DNA of 64,000 nt from Collybiopsis luxurians FD-317 M1 (GCA_000827265.1 KN834797.1:62001-126000); one strand, 5' to 3'. Positions 45,924-57,452 are shown, counted from the stretch's first letter. Numbers and translations: made by a program. The notes: generated by a model from the letters alone, not told the origin.

Positions 45924-48900
45924 ATGTCTTCCAGACCAGTGACTCGCTCTCACAAGCTTACTACCATATTGATCCCCTCGGAACCCAACGCTCTCAACCC
46001 CCAGAGTCCCTCCCCCTTGAGCACGAGCGCTGACTCTGAGGCCGATCTCGACAATCTCCCCAGTGTCCCCAAAACATCTCACCCGCCACATTCGAATTGT
46101 ACAAGCGACTCCAATTCCAACTCTGATCTTGACGATACGCACATTGCTCTCATGTCCCATTCTTCGGCAAAATCCTCCTTCATGCCCGGCGGTCTCAAAT
46201 GTCCACCTATCGTACATGCCTCTTGTTTGTCTCTGGCAGATTGGGACACAGTCTGCATACAAATGCAGAACTACCTCAAGTACAAGGATATCACTGATGA
46301 CCAGAAGGTCAAGTGGCAATATATGGCCTGCCTAGTACACGAGTGTCTCCAAACCTGGGTAGCAGGCAACAAAGACAACCTTCTCAAACTCAAGATGGTC
46401 GACGACAAAGACGCTGATATCAAACCTTTTCTCAATGCCCTTTGTCACGAGGTCGTCGGCAGAGATTGGGCCGTGGACCAAACTCGCGCGATCTTCGATA
46501 CCAAGCAATGGTGTATTCCTGATAGTTCCTTCACCGACTTCTGTTCCTCCATCATTGATATGAACCACCGCCTAAAGGGCATGGCACACCATCAGTCTAC
46601 TGAGCAGCTCAAGGTCATCATCCGGTCAAACCTCTCTGACATGACTCGCGCCATGTTCAAATGAGACAAGCTTGACAATGCTCTTCCCTTCAAGGAATGG
46701 CTCATTGCTGCAGAAGACATTTGGGAATGAAACAAATCCCACCTGAAGCAGCAGGCAGAAGCCACCACAAAGTTACTTGGCCTCAAACACGGTTCTCTTG
46801 CAAACAATGCCTTGTCCCGAAACAGAAGAGGCCAATTTTCTTCCGGCAATGATTCTAACCCCCCCATTAATTCCTCCTCCTCCTCCTCATCCCGATGCAG
46901 CAACACAACCTCCCATCACATCCCAAAGCTCACCGACTCTGAACGCTCGATACTGTCGGATGCTAAAGGGTGTTACCGCTGCCGTTCCTTCTTCGCTCAG
47001 CACAGCTCCAAAGATTGCACCGGCATCTCGACGCTCTCTGTACCCTACTGCAAGTTGACTACCGTAGACCTCGCCCGAGCACAAGAAGTGTATGGGAAGA
47101 CGAAGCATCCCATCACCCTCAATGCCCTACTCTCATATGCTCCTGGGAAGGCGGTCGCTGCTGTGGTTCCCATTGAGGCCATAGACGACATCTCTGACCT
47201 TGTCAATGACAGCTATGCTGAACCCATGCCCAACGTTGGAGCTATCTTTGGCAGACATGATATCTCACATTTTGCATCTGGCTCATCCATTTTCAACAGG
47301 AACCAGGGCAGAACTGATAACGAAGACACTTGATGGCCAGCACCAACTTCAGTGGCTGCAGTTTTCCTCTCTGATGATGACGACGATGTTTCATCTGATG
47401 ACAGATACTCCTCCCCTGTGAACCGTTCTCACACTTCCACTTGTTGCCTGCCTCCGTCACAATCTCCTTCCGAAGCTCGCCGCACCCGTGCTAGGTTCAA
47501 TTCCCCTATACACTCACCTTCACCCCGTTCCTGTTGTGGTGGCCGGCATCCAGAGCCTGTGCAGACCCAAGAGAACAAGGAAAATTCCTCTCCCCATTGT
47601 TTTGCCTCTGTAAGTGACCCCCCTCTTGTTCCCCCCCATTCCCCACAGCCCATTCGTGTTTCTCACTTGTGGTGGAGGGCTAACCTCCCCAACCTTGTGT
47701 CTAATGACTACACTCCCCATGACCTGTTACTGGACGATGGCTCACATTTGGTCCTTATTAGGTCTGACATAGTAAAGTCTCTCGGCCTTTGCCAACACAA
47801 CCTGTGACACCCTGAACCCTTTTGTAGTGCATTCGACTCTACTACACAATCCATCACACAGTTTGTTAAGATTATACTCCATGACCCCAGTAATGCCTGG
47901 TTCTCTCGTACAGTACACGCCCTTGTTGTCCCTACTCTTTGTGCACCCATGATTCTTGGACTTCCCTTCCTTACACACAATAACCTCATTGTTGATTACG
48001 CTTCACGCTCTGTCATACATAAGCCTTCGGGCTTTGATCTCTTACATCCCAGTGACACCCTACCTGTTCCTCCCGAAATAAAGTTGTCTCCACACCAGAA
48101 GCGTGCAATCATTAAGAAAGAGATTAAACATCAGTTCCAGCAGAAAAAGGAAGTGATAAAAGAACTTGAACGTGTCTTTCACCATTGCCCTCAGCTGCGC
48201 CGCCGTCCTGAACCTGTCAAGCGCATCGACGCTGTCGCGGCAGTTCATAAACGCATCGAGGCACTGGAACTTTTGGAGCGACAAGAGTGTCTTTCCAATG
48301 AGATTAAATCCCAATACCACGACGTCTTTCAGAAAATACCACATGTTGATGAATTACCCTCTGATGTGACTTGTAAGATAACCCTGAGATCTGCCAATGC
48401 AGCAATACAAACTTGTTCTTATTCATTGCCTCGCAAATATAAGGAGGCATGGTCAACTCTCATACAACAACACCTTGACGCTGGAAGGATCCGGCCATCC
48501 AACTCCCCCTTCTCTTCCCCTGCCTTCCTGATCCCTAAGTCTGACCCAAACACGCTGCCACAATGGGTAAACGACTTCCGAATTCTCAATGCCAATATGG
48601 TCGACGACCGCCATCCTCTACCTCGCATAGATACTATACTGGCTGACTGCGCCCTGGGTAAAGTCTGGGGGAAGATGGACATGACGGATTCCTTCTTCCA
48701 AAACAGAATGCATGAGGACTCTATCCCACTGACTGCTGTTAACACTCCATTGGGTCTATATGAATGGGTCGTCATACCGCAGGGCCTTAAAATTGCCCCT
48801 GCTGTACACCAGGAACGCGTAACACAAGCACTCCGCAAATACATATGTGTATTCTGTCATGTTTACATAGATGACATTGTCATATGGTCTGACAATGAGG

Positions 48901-51290
48901 AACAACATAGACAACATATCGCCCTTATTTTACAAGCACTCAGAGATCATAAGCTATACATGAACCCAAAAAAATGTAAATTCTTCCTAGATGAACTGGA
49001 TTTCCTTGGACACCATATCTCCCACCGCGGCGTGGAAGCACAGACATCTAAGTGCAACATAATCCTTCATTACCCCCGGCCGGAATCTACCAAAGATGTC
49101 CGCAAGTTCCTAGGGATTGTGCGATTCATTGCAGGTTACCTTTCAGAACTGCTAGCTGATCACACCGCTGTGCTAACCCCACTCACCAAGAAAGAATACA
49201 ACAAATCCTTCCCCGAGTGGACCCCTGATCACGAGAAGGCTTTCCTGGCCATTAAAAAACTCATTGTCAAGAGGGCTATTCTCACAGTCATTGATCATGC
49301 GAACCCAGAAGACAACCACATCTTCTTAGTTACAGATGCAAGTGATCATCGAACAGGTGGTGTGCTTATGTGGGGCCCCACTCTGGACACTGCAAGACCA
49401 GTTGCCTTTGATTCCTCACAACTGTCTGGCCCTGAGCTGAATTACCCCGTGCATGAGAAAGAACTGCTGGCCATAGTACGCTGTCTAAAGAAGTGGCGAT
49501 CGGACTGCCTCTGCTCCAGGGTCTATGTACTCACTGACCACAGGACACTAGAGAATTTCACCTCTCAGAAGGATTTGAGCAGGCGACAATTACGTTGGCA
49601 AGAGGAAATTAGCCAATATGAACTCAATATTGCCTACATCTACGGTGAAGACAACACTGCCGCAGATGCACTTTCGCGAGTAAAGATCATGGGTTTCCCT
49701 TGGGAGACACAACCTGAGCCGGCTTGTCCTGATCAGCCGTCCTGCCTCCAGGCATGGTTAAATGCCCCCTGCGTTTCATCAATTCTCACTGTTACAGCAG
49801 ATGCCTCATTCCTGTCAGATATCAAGGCTGGATACGATCAGGATGATTTTGTAAAGAAGATCCTGTCCAGCGGCTCCCAGATCCCCGGAGTTGAGCAATC
49901 TAATGGGCTCTGGTATGTCACTGGGCGATTATATATTCCCAAATACAAGTCGCTCCGAGAGGACTTATTCGCACTTGCACATGACTCCTGTGGACATTTT
50001 GGAGCAGACAAATCCTATGCAAATCTTGTGAATTCTTATTACTGGCCGAGAATGAAACGAGATTTATACCGTGCCTATATCCCTTCCTGTGACCAATGCC
50101 AACGCAACAAGAGTAGGACATCGGGCAGTGGTCAAGGCCCCCTACACCCCCTCCCTGTTCCCAACCACTGCGGTGATAGTGTAGCCATGGACTTTGTTGG
50201 CCCATTACCACCAGACGCAGGTTTTGACTGTGTCCTAACAATTACTGATCGTTTAGGTTCTGACCTACGAATCATTCCCACAAATACCGATATCTCTGCG
50301 GAGCAACTGGCTGTACTGTTCTTTAACCACTGGTATTGTGAGAACGGGCTCCCCCTTGAGATTGTATGTGACCGCGACAAATTGTTTGTTTCCCAATTTT
50401 GGAAGAAACTGATGCACCTTTCGGGTGTCAAAATCAAGATGTCTTCTGCTTTCCATCCCGAAACAGATGGTGCTTCTGAACGAACAAATAAAACATTCAA
50501 TCAATGTGTTAGATATTATGTCGAACGCAACCAGAAAGGATGGGTGAATGCCCTACCAAAAATTTGTTTCGATATTATGAACTCAGTAAATGCTTCCACG
50601 GGCCTCTCTATGTTCCAACTCAAGATGGGACGCTCCCCTCGCATCCTACCTCCCCTTACATCCGATAACTCATCTGCTAATAATGATAAGGATGCTATCA
50701 CATTCACACGAAAGATGCATTTAATCGAGACAGAGGCGAAGGATGGCCTTATCGCAGCCAAAGTACAACAAGCTTTCCAATCGAACAAACACCGTGGTCG
50801 TTGTGAAAAATTTGAAGTCGGCGACTGGGTCATGCTCTTGACTCTCCATCGAAGAGAGGGTTACAAGAAAGCAGGTGAAAAGCGAGTCGCTAAGTTCTTC
50901 CCCAGGTACGATGGCCCTTACAAGGTCATCAAATCCCATCCTGAAACTTCGCACTATACTCTGGACTTGCCTAATCAGCCACACGCATTCCCTTCCTTCC
51001 ACGTCAATGTTCTCAAGAAATATCACGCTAATGATGCATCCCTGTTCCCGAGTCGTGAACTCATATGCCCTGCTCCGACTATTGTCGATGGACATGAAGA
51101 ATATGACATTGAAAGGATTCTTGACTCACGCAAGCGTGGCAAAGGATGGCAATTTCTGGTGCGCTGAATTGGTCAAGCGCCGTCTGAAGATTGCTGGCTA
51201 TCCTACTCCTCATTACGTGAATGTGCGGCCTTGGACACTTGGGTCAAAAATGGCGGTGATGGTCCCGCAGACCTTATAAACAGCGTTTAA
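45924..51290 (+). pseudogene. Ty3 gag-pol polyprotein frame with five in-frame TGA stops
   Basis: A single frame (first ATG 45924, final TAA 51288-51290) of about 1788 codons with no frameshift. Stops are TGA at 46662, 46728, 47331, 47805 and 51165. Order: Gag core (SLADWDTVCIQMQNYLKY), zinc knuckle CYRCRSFFAQHSSKDC (C-x2-C-x6-H-x4-C), protease region LLDDGSHLVLI and MILGLPFL, RT with GKMDMTDSFF and YIDDIVIWS, RNase H with LVTDASDH and VHEKELLAIV, integrase with HFGADKSY/CDQCQ and catalytic D, D, E regions AMDFVG, IVCDRDK and HPETDGASE, then GPYKVIKSHPETSHYTLDLP, then a chromodomain-like EEYDIERILDSR interrupted by the last stop. Four stops fall where a C-to-T change in CGA explains them; the fifth replaces a Trp. 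The element is therefore probably unable to move by itself. Confidence 0.92.
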
Positions 51291-51426
51291 GTATCTCTTA
51301 TTATACTTTACACTCACTGATAGAACACACATCATTATCGGTCCTTTTGTCTCTCAATTACTTTACTAATTATTCCCTGCTCAACCACCCCCCCCCCCCG
51401 ACTCAATGCTTCATGGACGGTGGGGA

Positions 51427-51684
51427 TGTAAACATTCCGTTTACTCGATACGCGTGTACTTACCATTCTCAGATGTTTACGTATATTTATATACCGCCAA
51501 AGCCTCCGGCTTCTTATATATAGTTAGTTACCTACTGTAGACGTCTCTCTTCTTCTTACCCTCATCATCTCCTTCTTCCATCTCTCCTCCTTTGTGTAGT
51601 ACATCCTCCGAATACCAATCCGTGTGTCACACAAGCATCGACCCCATAAGCGTGAGTGTTACGTCCATACTAAGGACGTTTCCA
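51427..51684 (+). repeat. 3' LTR
   Basis: 258 bp partner of the 5' LTR. Two CpG sites of the 5' copy read CpA here. It is followed directly by the target duplication TGTAG. Confidence 0.96.
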
Positions 51685-51854
51685 TGTAGGTGCTTTTCTT
51701 TTTTCTTTTATACCTAACCTTCCCTTTACTTAGTATCGGGACGTATGTTTTTATACTCAATTTAATATCACTTATAATACGGGCGAAGCAGGACTCAAAC
51801 CTGGATGGAGCAACGAAAATAACCTTTGACAAAAAGATGTCTTGTTCACAAGAA

Positions 51855-51961
51855 CTCCCTGGCTCGGAGTTTTCGCGCGATGAAATTTTTTTTGCATCGG
51901 CCGAGTCGAATGACAGGCGTGTGTACTAATCAATACACTACCAGCAATACACTACCAGGGA
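51855..51961 (-). pseudogene. tRNA-Asp pseudogene (T-arm deleted, 14 bp duplication)
   Basis: The acceptor 3' strand is present (CTCCCTGG on plus) but the T arm is mostly deleted. The anticodon region CTGTCA remains. A 14 bp stretch in the D arm/acceptor region, containing CACTACCAG, is repeated. It cannot fold into a cloverleaf. It lies 170 bp from the 3' LTR. Confidence 0.85.
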
Positions 51962-52260
51962 ATACCTACTATCCTCTTACCGATAAAATTCTTTTAGACT
52001 TTGGTCTGAGCATATTAAATATTCTTTACCCGTTCAAAAATAAGTAAGTACGAGGAGAGGCCAAACTAAAACTACAGATAAGGACTGTAGATGGAGCTCT
52101 GATGAGAGTCAAAGAATGAATCATAGGGACGTATAGAAAGGAAGCTGATCTACATATGCAGTACTTGTAGATCCCGGTCAAGGAGAGCAAGAGCCGATAC
52201 ACATAGAGTTTAGAGTATACATCGCGATCGCATAAAATCACCACGAATTATTTTCTCTGC

Positions 52261-52441
52261 TTCAACTACCCTCCTTGACCAACTCAAACCCTACATACTC
52301 TCTCTTCTCGACGGATAAGCTACATGCTACCACCTTATGATGCAGGAACCTTTGCATTTCTCTTCCAAGTCTTCTCCCTTGGTAGTACGATGATGGGCCG
52401 GGTGTACGAGGACAGTGACCAGTCTCGATAGAGTCAAAGTA
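52261..52441 (-). pseudogene. degenerate fragment of the eS17 3' end
   Basis: It aligns loosely with the last exon and 3' flank of the eS17 gene at about 54445-54605: shared blocks CTTCAACTACC/TTCAACTACCC, CACCTTATG, CAGGAAC, TACGACGA/TACGATGA, and GAGTCAAAGT at the end. It also keeps the neighbourhood, since a tRNA-Asp relic lies about 300 bp to the left, as tRNA 54109 does for eS17. Heavily decayed, with no open frame. Part of an old segmental duplication. Confidence 0.6.
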
Positions 52442-52471
52442 CACAAAGTTACTGAAATAATTGTAAATTAC

Positions 52472-52570
52472 TCCCTGGTAGTATATCGGTTAGTACACGC
52501 GCCTGTCATTAGATAGTTCCATCATAAGATTATCTCGCGCGAAAGCTGGGTTCGATTCCCAGCCAGGGAG
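52472..52570 (+). tRNA. tRNA-Asp(GTC), 27 nt intron
   Basis: Complete cloverleaf as at 42842, with one T-loop change (TTCGATT). It is the only intact plus-strand copy left of the ribosomal gene pair. A T-run (TTTTTT) follows within about 35 bp. Confidence 0.92.
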
Positions 52571-53012
52571 TGCTGCAGTTTGGTTCTTGACTTTTTTGTC
52601 GAAATGGTTTCTGAACCGCTTTTCGTTGCTTCATCTACTAAGCTTCGTTTGTTTGGATCCTGCGAGTTTTCTGGAAGGTTCTTTTTTTTTGGCAGAAAAC
52701 ATGAAACATAATGCATAAACGTGTGCCTTTCGTTCACCCATCCTCCCTGGTTTCTTCATAGTAGAAGGGCCAAGACGAGTCCAGTCGAGACCTGTCCCGG
52801 ATTCTATTCCCACCACTAACTCTTAACTCTCAACTCTTTGCATACTCTACCCAACGTATTGTATATACGAAGTTTAATTTAATACCTTCAAACACCTTCC
52901 AGCAGGAACCTCACAAGACTCAAAAACAAACTCCAGCAGATGAAGCAACGCTGCAAGTGGTTGAGAGAACCTTTCGACAAAAAAAAGAGCAGTCCGCTAG
53001 GATTGCGAAATA

Positions 53013-53106
53013 CTCCCTGGCTGGGAGTCGAACCCAGCTTTCACGCGATACGTCCAGTTGGATATATCATGACAGGCGCGTGTACTAACCGATATACTAC
53101 CAGGGA
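53013..53106 (-). tRNA. tRNA-Asp(GTC), 22 nt intron
   Basis: Complete cloverleaf; the anticodon stem 3' strand is GCGTG, giving one G-U pair. The intron contains GAC, able to pair with the anticodon. A-run on plus near 52978 acts as terminator. Confidence 0.92.
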
Positions 53107-53604
53107 TCCCTTCAACGTGGTACGTTTCCTGTACTGTACACATTTAAATGGTCGTTACATACATAGTGGCCATACCGGAATTTGGGCTCTTGTACCAACA
53201 CTCAAAAGGACCCGTAGCCTAGGTTGTAATCACGAACTGCAGCGGGTGAGCAACAAGAAGACGTATAGAAACAATCAAGGAACATACCCTACTTGTTGTG
53301 AGCATAATCCGCCATCGATCCCTGTTTTTTCCATCCATAACCTGTGCCCACGCGAGGGTTCTACAAGGACCGTTGTCCACTTTACGACGAAGACATTATT
53401 ACATGTATGGCAATACAGTGGAGGTTTAAGACTACTTATTCCAAGAAGCCCTACAATCTTTCAAATTAGGACCGCCCTCCGACTACGATCATGTTCACCT
53501 AAAACAACTGCATACAGGTTGACGTGCTAAAGAGGAAGGAAACAGAAGAAAACAAAAAAAACAAAAACAAAAACAAAAACAAAAACCCAAACAACGAGGA
53601 ATAC

Positions 53605-53699
53605 ACTCCCTGGCTGGGAGTCGAACCCAGCTTTCGCGCGGCAAAGCTAGAAATTCACCCAATGACAGGCGCGTGTACTAACCGATATACTACCAGGGA
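53605..53699 (-). tRNA. tRNA-Asp(GTC), 23 nt intron
   Basis: Complete cloverleaf with consensus exons. A run of (AAAAAC)n lies just downstream (53549-53590 on plus), giving repeated T-tracts as terminators. Confidence 0.93.
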
Positions 53700-54060
53700 T
53701 TGAATCAAAACTGTTCTATGGTGTATACGTTCGAAACAGGATATCACGCGAGACTCAGTCTTAAGTCGGGCAGGTGGGTGAGCGAAACGAATCACAGGCA
53801 TGGGCATGGGCACGGGCGTGTAGAGAGAAGATTCTACATTACCCAGTGACACGTCTCTGCTCTTCCTCCTGGAGAGTCCAGACCTAAGGGACCACACTTG
53901 TGTACTACAACAACGTGCGTGCCAACTCGACAATGGAAGGTTTAGGGTCGGACTCTCTCTCTCGTCTCGCAAAGGCCTCCATATTTCATATTTTGCACTC
54001 CCACTATGTCACCTATAACACCTCCACCGCTAGCAACTGGGTATGAGTTGAAGCGCAGAT
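53700..54060. repeat. tRNA-flank duplication, copy 3
   Basis: The third copy of the unit found at 42417 and 42940, again directly beyond the 5' end of a minus-strand tRNA-Asp. Includes CATGGGCATGGGC, AAGGGACCACACTTG and CACTATGTCACCTATAACAC. Confidence 0.8.
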
Positions 54061-54108
54061 GAAGAAAAAAAACAAAAAAAAAAAAACCTCTAAATGCATG
54101 CTCTGTCA

Positions 54109-54201
54109 CTCCCTGGCTGGGAGTCGAACCCAGCTTTCGCGCGGGATAAAATACCTCGTACCTATGACAGGCGCGTGTACTAACCGATATACTACCAGGG
54201 A
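54109..54201 (-). tRNA. tRNA-Asp(GTC), 21 nt intron
   Basis: Complete cloverleaf with consensus exons. A-rich tracts on plus (54065-54085) supply the terminator. It lies 3' of eS17, transcribed in the same direction. Confidence 0.93.
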
Positions 54202-54504
54202 ATAGTTTCTCATCGACACAATTGGTATTTATCCAAGCAATCGCTTAGATGATACTTAACTGACAAAAAGTTCACGGAGATCAAAACACAGAAAACTCGA
54301 ACGAGAGAGAAAGAATCATAGGCATATAGAAAGCTAACGTATGTAGGACAATGGAGAGGAGGGGGCATGCGGATACGATACACATATAAACATCGCCGTC
54401 ACCATAATCGCTCTATCGATTCCTTTCGTATTTCGTTTTTTCAACTACCCGTCATATCCTCTCTGCTCCTCCGCTCCGAGTCTTAAGCCACCTTATGGAC
54501 CGCC

Positions 54505-55206
54505 TTATGACCTTGCAGCACCAGGAACGTTCCTCCTCTCCCTCCTCTGTCCACGTTCGGGGGCTACGACGACGGGTGTGACGACGGTGACGTTGATGGA
54601 GTCAAAGTTGAGGGAAGTTAGGAGGGCCTATGGGGCGGGGTGGGGTGGGGGGAGAAGGCGTTAGACAAGACAGATCGATAACTGGGGGGAAGAAAAGAAA
54701 CAAGCAACCCACCTTGGTCTCAGGATCGACCTCCAAAGAACCTCCCATCGCACCGACATCGAGAGCGGACACTTCTGGGACGTAGTTGTCCTTTCGTTCA
54801 CGTTCTTCTTCTTGGAGTTTGAACGAGATTCCTATACACGGACACTCATTAGCGTCATGGGGTAAAGTATATATGTCGTAAACGGGGAAGCGTACCAGGA
54901 ACAGGACCCTTTTGGATACGCTTCATCAAGTGAGTGGTGAATCCGGAGATTTTGTTGCGGAGGCGTTTGGAGGGGACAACGGCGACTTCGTCGATGATGC
55001 GTTTGTTGGTGTGGAAGTCGAGGGTTAGACGGGGGTAGCTGAAGGAGGAGTTGGATTAGCGGAGTGGAATACGAGGGAGGGACAAGACTCACTATTTTTC
55101 GATCAACACCCTCGAAGCCCTCTTGGTTGTTTTCGTTCGAACTCGGCCCTACGACGTATCGTTAGTTTAGAGGTCACTCTGAAGATCATGGATGAACACA
55201 CACCAT
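54505..55206 (-). CDS. RPS17: 40S ribosomal protein eS17
   Basis: Five exons in phase: 55206-55204, 55148-55093, 55038-54896, 54831-54713, 54627-54505, giving 147 residues. It is a structural protein of the small ribosomal subunit. Exon 1 is the ATG alone, and intron 1 starts immediately after it. Blocks seen: [92 protein letters not shown], then [13 protein letters not shown] and a basic end NVPGAARS. These agree with eukaryotic eS17, which is about 135-145 residues long. Divergent to uS8 across 585 bp, so the pair may share a promoter region. A decayed copy of its 3' end lies at 52261. Confidence 0.96.
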
Positions 55207-55791
55207 ATTGATTTTATCCTAATCCTTTTCCTTCTTTATAAAAAAAATCGAAATAACGCTCTGCGCGGAGAGGGCTACGGGCTCGTTAGCTGGGCTTGCA
55301 GTAGTCGGAATGGACGCAAAAACGAGACAAGAATTGTGTGACTGTGAGAATAATCCACCCACTGAAACTGTATAGCTTCACGCGACTCGGCTAGAACGGC
55401 AAGTCATGCAGCTCAAGGGTCGTGGGAAGGTGAGCCATCCCTGTCGGACAAAAAATTCTGTGCAGCAAATCCCTTGTTCCTCCGTCCACCTCCTCAAGAC
55501 CTTCTTCCCTTTCCCTTTCAAAAAGGTACCACCCAATTTCTCCTCCTCGTCTCGCATGCATGGTGTCGCCCTACGGATGCGCTCGTCGTCGACGATACCG
55601 CTTCGTAGAAAAAAATCCACCCTTCCCCCAGCCCCTTGGGAACCAAACCGCCGTTTGACTCGCGTTTTTCCGTAGCGCGACACTCATTCTTGGCCCATGC
55701 TGATCATGCTCACCTCTTCTCCCTCTTCGAAACAGGCCCATACTTGATTGACTGTTTACTCCCCACAAAAAAAAACTTGTAATCAATCAAA
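55207..55791. promoter_or_regulatory. divergent promoter region of eS17 and uS8
   Basis: 585 bp between two head-to-head ribosomal protein genes. Pyrimidine-rich stretches precede the uS8 ATG, as is common for ribosomal protein promoters. Open frames here are pure shadows with no family motifs. No specific factor site is claimed. Confidence 0.55.
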
Positions 55792-56775
55792 ATGGTCCGC
55801 GTTTCCGTCCTCGTGAGTGCACCGTTCCAGTATTTCCTTGTGAGTCTGAGTCACGGAACTGAATCCCGTGTGCTAGAACGACTGCCTTAACAACATCGTC
55901 AACGCTGAGCGCCGTGGTAAACGCCAGGTCCTCGTTCGTCCTTCCTCGAAGGTCATCATCAAATTTTTGAGTGTCATGCAGAGACACGGTGAGTATTTTC
56001 AAAAGGGTTTCGTGTTTTATTTTCCTTCCCAATCCCTTCCTTTTTGTTGTCGTTTTCGTTGCTTTACTCTACATCCCTTGTTATCCATCCTTTGAACCTC
56101 TCTCTCCCCTCCCTTCCCTTCCCCTTCGAAGTGATAACTACGATCGACTTCAGGTCACACTTCCACCTGTTGATCGTTTTAACGCTTCGATATACGAAAA
56201 CCGTCCTACGAAAACCATACAACTCGCCCTTTGCCCTTTTTTTGGTTCATTTTACGAGGGGTGGGTTCACGGTGGGACGACATCCTTCTACTTACTACTT
56301 ATTGCCTACTTTTTTACTCTTATTCTTGCTCCTCTCACCTTCTTCACTACCCTCATACTGACCTCTCCGTTTTTCCCATAGGCTACATCGGCGAATTCGA
56401 AATCATCGACGACCACCGCGCCGGCAAAATCGTCATCCAGCTCAACGGGCGACTCAACAAGACAGGTGTCATCTCTCCCCGGTTTAACGTCCAAGTGACA
56501 CAGATTGAGAATTGGGTCAATTTGTTGTTGCCTTCGCGTGGGTTTGGGATTATTATTTTGGTGAGTGTGTGTGCTCCGCCTTCCTCTGCCTCTGCCTCTG
56601 CCTCCCTTCCTCCTTCTCTGCCTTGAATTACGAGGCGTTGAGGATTGGGTATCTGGACGTTAATGTTGACGCTGATATGGTTTTGGTTTTGTAGACTACC
56701 TCGTCTGGGATCCTCGACCACGAAGAAGCTCGTCGTAAGAATGTTGGTGGGAAGATTTTGGGATACGTTTACTAG
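55792..56775 (+). CDS. RPS22: 40S ribosomal protein uS8 (S22/S15A)
   Basis: Four exons in phase: 55792-55812, 55877-55988, 56382-56560, 56695-56775, giving exactly 130 residues, the length of yeast Rps22. It binds the central domain of 18S rRNA in the small subunit. The sequence has [94 protein letters not shown] and the end GGKILGYVY. Intron 2 is long (393 nt) compared with the other introns of the window. Divergent to eS17. Its 3' flank starts the plus-strand tRNA-Asp array. Confidence 0.97.
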
Positions 56776-57084
56776 TTTGGGCTTACTGTACCGTACCCGT
56801 TTACAGTATGAGCGTGTACGATGGGTTACTAGTATCCCTATTCCGTGTCTCTATCTTGTGGTGTACTATAGTGTTTGTCCCGCCCGATATGAGGTGATGA
56901 TATGGCCATGCGTATGCTCATGCAACTATTGTATTTCTGCTAGTCCGCGCTTCAGACGGCCTGGCGTACTTGTACTCTATACGGTATGTTCAATGAGCCG
57001 GTTCAGTGGTGAAAATCCCGGTTTGACGAAAACACTTTCCTTAATAAAGCTATTATGAGGCTCGATTGCGCAGGTATAAATAAT

Positions 57085-57180
57085 TCCCTGGTAGTATATC
57101 GGTTAGTACACGCGCCTGTCATTGTCCATGGTTTTGACCGATACGCGCGCGAAAGCTGGGTTCGACTCCCAGCCAGGGAG
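57085..57180 (+). tRNA. tRNA-Asp(GTC), 24 nt intron
   Basis: Complete cloverleaf with consensus exons; the intron contains GAC. A long T-run follows at about 57200. Confidence 0.94.
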
Positions 57181-57452
57181 TGACTTTGTGAGTAATGTGT
57201 TTTTTTTTTTTTCTGAATTGTCTGCGTATGCTCATACAACTATTTCTCCTATTCCGTGTCTCAGATGACCTCGGGCTGATGTAGGTACTTGTATTGTATA
57301 CGGTATGTACTGTACCAATGAGTCTTAGCCTGGAATATGCATGAGTCAGTTGAGGGGTGAAAACCTCCCTAGTCTTGACGAAAACGCTTTCCTTGACCTT
57401 GATGGTGTTATGTATACGTATACAATACCTCGACTGTCTGATGAAGATCAAT

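Larger units (their letters stand above)
45381..51684 (+). mobile_element. full-length Ty3/gypsy retrotransposon (chromodomain type)
   Basis: 6304 bp, bounded by two 258 bp direct LTRs that begin TGTAAAC and end TTTCCA, inside a perfect 5 bp target duplication TGTAG (45376-45380 and 51685-51689). A purine-rich stretch (GGACGGTGGGGA) directly precedes the 3' LTR as a polypurine tract. I see no standard tRNA primer-binding site just after the 5' LTR, where a T-run occurs, so priming is unclear. The internal part is one gag-pol frame in the order Gag, protease, RT, RNase H, integrase, chromodomain. It lies inside the tRNA-Asp repeat region, 170 bp from a tRNA relic. Confidence 0.96.

Noticed and set aside
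47949..51167. Treating the 1072-codon frame as a separate intact Pol gene
   Set aside because: It is in the same frame as the upstream Gag and protease parts and is separated from them only by in-frame TGA codons, so it is one interrupted polyprotein.
51784..51815. T-arm-like sequence near the 3' LTR (CAGGACTCAAACCTG)
   Set aside because: No D arm, anticodon arm or acceptor pairing could be found around it.
55406..55683. Overlapping plus and minus open frames between eS17 and uS8
   Set aside because: They lie in the shared promoter region, lack motifs, and the true uS8 start is fixed at 55792 by the 130-residue family length.
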